Assembly (NCBI RefSeq): GCF_032118995.1
Contig: NC_092661.1
Coordinates: forward strand, 8,680,494-8,744,493
Length of the DNA: 64,000 nucleotides
Origin: Asterias amurensis
Taxonomy: Eukaryota > Echinodermata > Asteroidea > Forcipulatida > Asteriidae
Reading direction: 5' to 3'
Shown here: piece after piece, positions 57,393-64,000 of the stretch
How the letters are laid out: every line of letters starts with the position of its first letter
How positions within the stretch are numbered: position 1 is the stretch's first letter
Made by a program: the position numbers and the translations under genes
Notes under the pieces: generated by a model
Seen by the model: only the letters and a program-made list of their open reading frames with translations
Told to the model about the DNA's origin: nothing
The model's database searches: none

Positions 57393-57775
57393 TTAAAGAC
57401 AGTGGACACTATTGGTAATTGTCAATGACTAGCCTTCACAGTTGGTGTATCTCAATGCATAAAATAACAAACCTGTGAAAATTTGAGCTCAATTGGTCAT
57501 CGAACTTGCGAGATAATAATGAAAGAAAAAAACACCCTTGTCACACGAAGTTGTGTGCGTTTAGATGGTTGATTTCGAGACCTCAAGTTCTAAATCTGAG
57601 GTCTCGAAATCAAGTATGTGGAAAATTACTTCTCTCTCAAAAATTATGGCACTTCAGAGGGAGCCATTTCTCACGATGTTTTATACTACCAACCTCTCCC
57701 CATTACTCGTCACCAAGAAAGGTTTCATGCTAATAATTATTTTGAGTAATTACCAATAGTGTCCACTGCCTTTAA
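57393..57775 (-). mobile_element. MITE family A, full copy
   Basis: TTAAAGACAGTGGACACTATT to ATAGTGTCCACTGCCTTTAA. Confidence 0.9.
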
Positions 57776-58838
57776 CCATACAAGCAGAAAAGGGAACAAA
57801 AGGATTGTTACAGAATTGGTTAGAAAACAAATCTCAGGTTGACATAAAACTTATACGGTCTGATGATGATGATAATGATAAACAATCATTGAAATATTTC
57901 TGTGTGAAATTACTCGCATTTGATGAGAAATATATAAAACTAATACCCTGTTTGGAGTTTAGTGCTCAGTTAGCATTTTATTTATTTGAATCAATGTCAT
58001 GCAAAATGTTTAATTAGTTTTTCCCTCTTTTCTTGTGACCCAGAAGGCCAAACATGTAGTGGCCAAAATGTATATTGTGGATTACACTGCCAGCAACTTT
58101 ACTGTTATGTTCCTTTTTTTAAATGTTCAATGTTGGGGTGGGGGGGGGGGTTTCTCAAAATTGTGAAGAAAAAATACACAGCTGGCCAACCAAGAGCGTC
58201 AGTTTTATTTCTTAATAAACCACAAAGTTGTTATTTTTAAACATGAACATACTGAATAATACTAGTTTCATGTTTAACTTCATCTAGCAAAAGGTTTTGT
58301 TTCTCTATTGCTTGATTAAGATAACTGTGCTTCAGCAACAATTGTTTTTTAATTGTTCATACAAACATTTTAAAGGCACTATTACAAATTTGCAATGGAG
58401 AGCTGTTGATAGTATAAAACATTGTGAGAAACAAAAACCTCTGATGTAACGCAGTTTTTAAGAAAGAGGTAACTGAACTAGACTTGTAATGTTGTATAAG
58501 AAGATGGAATAAAAAGTAGTAAGAATCAAGAAATTTGTTGATTTTGATTTTATTGATGGTTCTGTCATACGGAGGCTGGAAGGGTAAATTAGTCTGCTGC
58601 CGTTTATGTTTTTAGAGTCAATATTCAATTTTTGATCCTGTGTTCGGGAGCTTGGCACAGAGCATGAATGGTGTCAATTCTTTTTTAAATTGCTATAAAA
58701 ACAGTATTTCCAGGCGTGGAATTTCATCTGTGAGAGTGAGAGGTTAAGTTTATTTTCATTTTGCAAAGAGCGGCGTGCATTTTATGCTTTTAAGGTGTAC
58801 ATGTAATGGTACATGTACATGTATAGTCAACCTGTGTT
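57776..58838. other. Intergenic, no gene recognised
   Basis: AT-rich, with a poly-G run near 58140 and a family A fragment at 58369-58470 (TTAAAGGCACTATTAC, then GAGAGCTGTTGATAGTATAAAAC). Confidence 0.4.
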
Positions 58839-58849
58839 TGTTTTTTTGC

Positions 58850-58913
58850 TTGTTTGTTTGTTTGTTTGTTTGAACTTGTGTTTGTTTGTTTGTTTGTTTG
58901 TTTGTTTGTTTGT

Positions 58914-58997
<84 letters not shown>

Positions 58998-59017
58998 TTG
59001 TTTGTTTGTTTGTTTGT

Positions 59018-59081
<64 letters not shown>

Positions 59082-59210
59082 TTGTTTGTTTGTTTGTTTG
59101 TTTGTTTGTTTGTTTGTTTGTTTGTTTGTTTGTTTGTTTGTTTGTTTGTTTGTTTGTTTGTTTGTTTGTTTGTTTGTTTGTTTGTTTGTTTGTTTGTTTG
59201 TTTGTTTGTG
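58850..59210 (+). repeat. Compound tetranucleotide microsatellite (TTTG)n(CTTG)n
   Basis: About 360 bp of TTTG and CTTG blocks alternating: TTTG, CTTG (about 18 units), TTTG, CTTG (about 14 units), then TTTG (about 30 units). No frame of either strand can hold a stop, so long spurious frames arise. Confidence 0.95.
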
Positions 59211-59511
59211 CAGGTTTTTGTGCAGGTTTTTTTTTTTTGGAGGGGGGGGGGTAGGGGGTAGCTGGGTGGCACTGTCTTCATGTTTAAATCAGCCCATACA
59301 TGGTTGTAAAAATGGAATAGACCCTTTCCATATGAAATATGCTAATTACATTTACGCATGTACATCACTCTTGGTTTGCAAACATCATTATTGTTGGCAG
59401 GGGCATGGTTTCACATCTCTAGATGACACTTTTTTTTACTTTTGTTGTATAAAACCTTGAAACTGACTGCCCTGAACTTACTTGTAACCATTGTGTATGT
59501 CTAAAGATTTA

Positions 59512-59804
59512 AATACCCCCACCCCTGATATTCTCCCCTTCCCCAATAATCGTCTCCCCCCAACCGAGATTCGCCCCCCCCCCTGCCCCCCCCCCCCCCG
59601 CCCCCGGCCTACGTTACGCAGCGCCCAGGTTACGCAGCGCCCTCAAGTGGCGGTGTTCGCACACGTGCTGTGTACGTTGTGATTAATCAATCACCAGAGC
59701 CGAAGTGAATAAGTCAACAGTGCAGTGTTTGCTCGCCTCGTTCTTTCACGATTGATCCATATTTTTACGTCTGAAATATTCTCTGATTGTTCTAAACAAG
59801 CATC
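59512..59804 (+). promoter_or_regulatory. Spermine synthase upstream region: C-rich tract, CTCF-like motif, 5' UTR
   Basis: C-rich tract at 59512-59605, then TACGTTACGCAGCGCCC repeated (ACGCAGCGCCC twice). CAGCGCCCTCAAGTGGCGG at 59635-59653 fits a CTCF core on the minus strand. A CpG-rich 5' UTR leads to the ATG at 59805. Confidence 0.45.
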
Positions 59805-62800
59805 ATGGCATCGACAACGCTGCTCAATTTCAGCGTGACTCCACAAGTGTTTTTGAATCCAGGTACGCAAGTCGTCAATATCATTAATTAATTTGTTCTA
59901 ATTAATAAAATTGTTGTTGCTTTTAAATTCATGAATTGTCAAGTCAAGCTGTTCCGCCCAAAACTTTACATTCCAAACGCAACTGAACTTGAGTCCCAAC
60001 TTGAGTGTAAAGAATAAATCTAGCTCCGAGTCCATGAGTCCAGTATAAAGTTTGGACAGTGGTAATCTTACTTACAGGGTGGAAAATGATGGAGCAGACC
60101 GAGGTTTTATTTCCTACCGCCATGACTTGTGTGTGTGTGTTTAGCCCTCCTGGTACTAGTAGGGCTTATGGAGATTCTGGCTTATTATGGGTCAATTCGG
60201 TCCCAAGTCATATCGGTCCCAGTCAACTTGGTCCCAAGTCAACTTGGTCCTAAGTCAACTTGGTCCCAAGTCAACTTGGTCCCAAGTCAACTCGGTCCCA
60301 AGTCAACTCGGTCCCTATGGTTAATCGATGGGAAGCGGACACATATAACATAAAACGGGATGAGTGTGCATCAATCTTCGGCGGGTATCTTCGATGCCTT
60401 CAATAGTGTCCCATTTGTTTTTATATTCGACAATGTTTGTTTCACTTTGGAAAATTACCAAATCTGTGTTTGGCAATAAAGTTACAGCTGAAAAACAATG
60501 TTCAAATGTTTCTTTGCTTTTAACCAGAGTATTGTTTTATTTATGGCATTAAGAATTGACAAGTGCATGATTGAATCCTCCTGATTTCTTTAAATGTAAC
60601 AGATTTTTATTTTATCAACCAATTTTCTCCCAAAACACATGAAATAAATAAAATACAGTACACTTTCCGAGAATAAAAAATGATAAATATTAATAAATAT
60701 TATCAAGTCAATTACACGTAATAATAAAAAATATCTAAACAGCACTAGTCTGTTTGTATGATGTAGAGTTCTATTGGGCGATCCCATCCCAACTACAGTT
60801 TGGATGTCCCGACCCAAGCAAAACTAACTCAAATTACAACCGGTCCCAACTACAGTTGAGACGATTGTCAAGTTGGGACTGAACAATGCTTACGCGCATT
60901 TTAATTGTTGTCATGAAAAGATTTCCGTATCCTGCCACCACATTTTCAAAAAAATTTACCTAAAAAGGAAAATCGCATTTGAGTATTAGAAACTTTTTTA
61001 TTTCATAACAAAATATGAAAAAGGGGTGGCAGGATACAGAAATTTTTTCTGGAATCCACACAATTTTAAGACCAAAACAAATTTTCTTTCCTCTACGTGA
61101 GTATTTTTAATAGCTACGATTATCGCAGCTACAATCCTTTTCTTATCAATGGACAAACAAGGGCAAGCCTTTCATTGTTAAAACAGTGCATTAAAGTCAC
61201 CTGGAAGTGGTATTTTTTCAAAATAAAGCTTTTGTCACTAATATATGTGTTTTGATGAGTGGAATGTGAATAAACAGTTAACTAAGGTTTTAAAAAATCA
61301 GTTCTTATGTTATTTACAAATTTAAGAGTAGACCCCGACCCGAGAGGGCGCTGTTCGTGACGTCAATCGAGGCAGACTTTGCATGTAATGCGTAGAGTAA
61401 ACACAATTGCAAAGTACATGAACGGACCAAGTCGTGAGTTTGTATATTTCAACAACAAAAAAATTGTTTTTTTCCGTCAATGCCGACCAGGTGTATTGCT
61501 GCTGAATGCAGAAAAACACTTTTTGAAATGTACCAACTCACGACTTGGACGTACATGTACTTTGCACGTGTGTTTACTATACGCATTGCAGGCAAAGTCT
61601 GCCTCGATTGATGTCACAAAAGGGGTAGGCGGAGTCAGCCCCCCAAACAACTTTACATATTTTTTAAACATATAAATCGTGACAAACAATTACTAAAAAA
61701 ATTGTTTTATTGTTCGCAAGCATATACTCTTATGTTTGAAAGAAAAAAAATTCTATTTCCAGGTGACTTTAAATTAAAAACTAAAGCAAGTATTTGTTTA
61801 CTTTAGTGAACTGGAAAACAACAGAGCAAGGACTGAACAATATATTCTGTGAAGCAGGTTTTGACAACTCACCGAATCCCGTTGACTTTGGTGCAAGTGC
61901 TGGATGTCTCATACTGTACTCAGGTCATGATGGAAGGTATTGTTGTGAAATAACACATTGATTAAAAGCACTGGCGCTTTTGGTAATTACTCAAAATAAT
62001 TGTTAGCATAAAAACATAATTGATAACTTGGTACTTAGTAGTTGTCCTCCTAAAACTTCCGCTGGTGAACTTGACAAGAAGGTCAGGAGAGAATGCGACT
62101 AATTCGGTAACGAGTAATAGGTAGAGGTGTTAAGTATAAAGCATTGTGAGAAATGGCTCCCTCTATAGCAACGTAGTTTTTGAGAAAAGTAATTTTCCAC
62201 TAAAATATTTGAATTTGATTTTGAGACCTCCAAATTAGATTTTGAGGTACCAAAATCAAGCATCTGATCTGAAAGCACACAACTTTGTGTGACAAGGGTG
62301 TTTTTTCTTCCGTTATTATCTCACAAATGTTCATTATTAATATTATTATTATTAAAATATTTATCCCACAGGTCGGCAGTTGTGCAGTGTTACCCTAAGG
62401 GTCTTATCACAGTGAACTTACAAGAGAATAAAGAATCAGAATTCCTTACCGACGAGGTCACTGCTGACATTCGACAGAAAATTGAGGCGCTCTTAGACTG
62501 CAAGAAATCAAAAAAGTAAGAATTAAATTAATGGGCATTTATATCACTGGTCAGTTTTCACTTTGATTTACCCCTGACACTTGGTCTTTAAGTTTTGTTT
62601 CATTCTTTTCAAATCATCTCAGCTACAAGGGTGCAGCCTACATGTGTTGCCAAGTATGTAGTGCATCAATCACACAAACCACCTCAGTCCTCAGGGGTAC
62701 CCATCTCAGTCCTCACAGGTACCCATGATTCACACCTGGATGAAGAGAAGCAACTATAGTCAAGTGTTTTGCTCAAGCACACAAGTGGCTAGCCCTGGTG

Positions 62801-63721
62801 GCCTTACACTTTCGTATTATACTACAGTGACGTCCTGGATATCAGGGTCCATTTCTGGGGTGGCAAATTTTCAAAGCTTCATAACTCAAATCTTACCTGC
62901 AAGAAACCACTAATTTCAACAGATTCACATTCCATGGCAGCATATATTTTTCTGCGGTAGGTTTTGATCGTCATATATTCTTCACAAATCGGTAATTTTC
63001 ATGAAACAATGCAGCTCCCAACGTTAAGGAATTCCCATTTGTGTTCGTACTCTCACAGTCTGGCGTGTGTATGCAAGACGCACGGCGCGCAAATCTTGCG
63101 CTGCGTTTGCGTGTTAACGCTGTGCAGTCCAGATACGGTGACCAGGAATTCATGCGTCTTGCATCTTGCACGCCAATGTAAACGCGTATGCACGTTGGGA
63201 GCTGCATTATTTCACAAAAATTATGGATTTGTGAAGAATATATGACAACCAAAACCCACCGCAGAATAATGAATGCTGCCATAGAATGTGAATCTGTTGA
63301 AATTAGTGGCTTGTTGCTTGCAGGTAAGATTTAAGTTATGAGGCTTTGAAAATTTTCCGCCCCAGAAACGGGCCTTAATAGTTAGAACTCTGTATCTGTG
63401 TACAGAAAAAGAGTCCTATATAGGGCTAACAAGTGGCATGACCGGGATTCGAACCCACACCCTGATGACTCAGCCAGCAGAACTTGAGTTGTTATCCACT
63501 CTCTGTGGCTAGCTATCTGAAATGTAACTTTTTATTTACTTTAAGATTTCCCAAAATCGGTCGTGGTGGCCCTTATGATGTTTACGTGCCGACTGTGGAT
63601 GGACGTTTGATCGAGTACGACTTTGATAAGTTGGTGTTTGAGGAAGATTCAAAGTACCAGAATGTGAAGATACTCCACTCGAAGAACTTTGGCAATGTCC
63701 TCATACTGGACGATGATCCCA
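59805..63721 (+). CDS. SMS: Spermine synthase, first four coding exons (gene continues past the window)
   Basis: Exons 59805-59862, 61807-61936, 62372-62515 and 63546-63721 join in phase (GT-AG) for 169 residues. The enzyme adds an aminopropyl group from decarboxylated SAM to spermidine in the cytosol. Support comes from the fourth exon: [34 protein letters not shown] and FGNVLIL align with human SMS ([41 protein letters not shown]). The first exons form the N-terminal dimerisation domain typical of animal SMS ([14 protein letters not shown] aligns with ILKGLQSIFQEQGM), absent from spermidine synthase. The DcSAM-binding catalytic motifs would lie in later exons outside the window. The ATG at 59805 is the only one in phase with exon 2. 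Confidence 0.92.
60184..60320 (+). repeat. 16-bp minisatellite TCAACTTGGTCCCAAG
   Basis: About eight units between 60190 and 60315, with small variants (CATATCGGTCCC, TCAACTCGGTCCC). Intron 1 of spermine synthase. Confidence 0.85.
61191..61772. mobile_element. 582-bp MITE family G
   Basis: Ends TTAAAGTCACCTGGAAGTGG and ATTTCCAGGTGACTTTAA. An inner inverted pair of about 100 bp carries GACGTCAATCGAGGCAGACTTTGC and its inverse, and CCAAGTCGTGAGTTTGTA / ACCAACTCACGACTTGG. Ends just before spermine synthase exon 2. Confidence 0.85.
61962..62335 (+). mobile_element. MITE family A, truncated copy with internal extra sequence
   Basis: TTAAAAGCACTGGCGCTTTTG at the left. About 80 bp of foreign sequence at 62030-62110; right end missing before exon 3. 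Confidence 0.75.
62640..62810 (-). mobile_element. SINE body fragment
   Basis: CCTCACAGGTACCCATGATT-CACACCTGGATGAAGAGAAGC and CAAGTGTTTTGCTCAAGCACA match the body of the SINE at 34315-34652. Its tRNA head may be the piece near 63420, separated by the family H element. Confidence 0.6.
62845..63374. mobile_element. MITE family H, full copy (about 530 bp)
   Basis: GGGTCCATTTCTGGGGTGGC at the left and CCGCCCCAGAAACGGGCC at the right, with long imperfect palindromic arms (TTGCAGGTAAGATTT, CATTCTATGGCAGCAT, CCCAACGT...ACGTTGGGAGCTGC). It lies in intron 3 of spermine synthase, within SINE sequence. Confidence 0.8.
63420..63515 (-). mobile_element. SINE tRNA-like head
   Basis: GGCATGACCGGGATTCGAACCCAC (inverse box B) then AACTTGAGTTGTTATCCACT-CTCTGTGGCTAGC. 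Same SINE type as 34315-34652. Confidence 0.6.
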
Positions 63722-63739
63722 GTAAGTTTTGGCTTTATC

Positions 63740-64000
63740 TTAAAGGCAGTGGACACTATTGGTAATTACTCAAAATAATTATTGGGATAATGGGGAGCTG
63801 TTGATTGTATAAAACATTGTGAGAAACGGCTCCCTCTGAGGTGACATAGTTTTTGAGAAAGAAGTAACTTTCCACAAATTTGATTTCAAGGCCTCAAAAT
63901 TAGATTTTGAGGTCCCGAAATCAAGCATCTTCAAAGCACACAACTTTTAGTGACAAGGGTGTTTTTTCTTTCATTATTATCTCGCAACTTCGACAACCAA
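63740..64000 (+). mobile_element. MITE family A, cut by the window end
   Basis: TTAAAGGCAGTGGACACTATT and the family interior up to CTCGCAACTTCGACAACCAA. It begins 18 bp after the donor of spermine synthase exon 4. Confidence 0.85.

Noticed and set aside
58790-59460. Long frames rich in CLFV or TNKQ on both strands
   Set aside because: Produced by a stop-free TTTG/CTTG microsatellite; all frames are open by composition.
60129-60190. Possible spermine synthase exon ([15 protein letters not shown])
   Set aside because: The resemblance is weak, the donor is poor, and exon 59805-59862 joins 61807-61936 directly in phase with better alignment.
1-64000. Retrovirus, LTR element or Polinton
   Set aside because: No reverse transcriptase core, integrase, protease, capsid or envelope frame and no LTR pair was seen; the only retroelement traces are a LINE tail fragment and SINEs.

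Overview
The window is animal nuclear DNA. It has spliced genes with GT-AG introns, long introns, many short palindromic transposons, tRNA-headed SINEs and microsatellites. The dominant interspersed repeat (TTAAAGGCAGTGGACACTATTGG termini, about 19 copies) and the gene set suggest an echinoderm, most likely a sea star. That placement is inference from memory of such genomes, not a search.

Layout. 1-2.5 kb: an 11-copy, 123-bp tandem array derived from the end of a LINE ORF2, then the probable 5' end of an amino-acid transporter gene. 2.5-16 kb: SLC7-type transporter light chain (+ strand, 11 exons recognised plus a candidate 4-codon first exon). Its first large intron would hold a complete 4.3-kb foldback element with target-site duplication. 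17.9-19.5 kb: an LRR-Ig-transmembrane receptor-like gene (+) carrying two reading-frame lesions. 19.6-23.2 kb: intergenic, with degenerate tandem repeats. 23.2-26.6 kb: a four-exon type II membrane protein of the DUF1647 kind (+). 26.7-35.1 kb: intergenic, dense in MITEs and a SINE. 35.2-53.9 kb: OSCP1 on the minus strand, nine coding exons, complete (380 aa), with large MITE-filled introns. 54-57.3 kb: a C2H2 multi-zinc-finger gene (+) in divergent orientation to OSCP1, with frame lesions and its 3' part split by a small transposon. 58.8-59.2 kb: a long TTTG/CTTG microsatellite. 59.8 kb to the end: the first four coding exons of spermine synthase (+), which runs off the window.

The genes have unrelated jobs (amino-acid exchange, cell-surface recognition, a secretory-pathway protein, organic solute/NOR1-type protein, DNA binding, polyamine synthesis) and show no operon-like logic. 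The most informative content is the transposon population. It includes a TTAA-ended class with several unrelated palindromic families, a hairpin class with 9-10-bp target duplications (one hairpin inserted inside another), a hAT-type MITE with an exact 8-bp duplication that carries two CTCF-like motifs, and the foldback element. I saw no retrovirus, LTR element, Polinton or CRISPR array.
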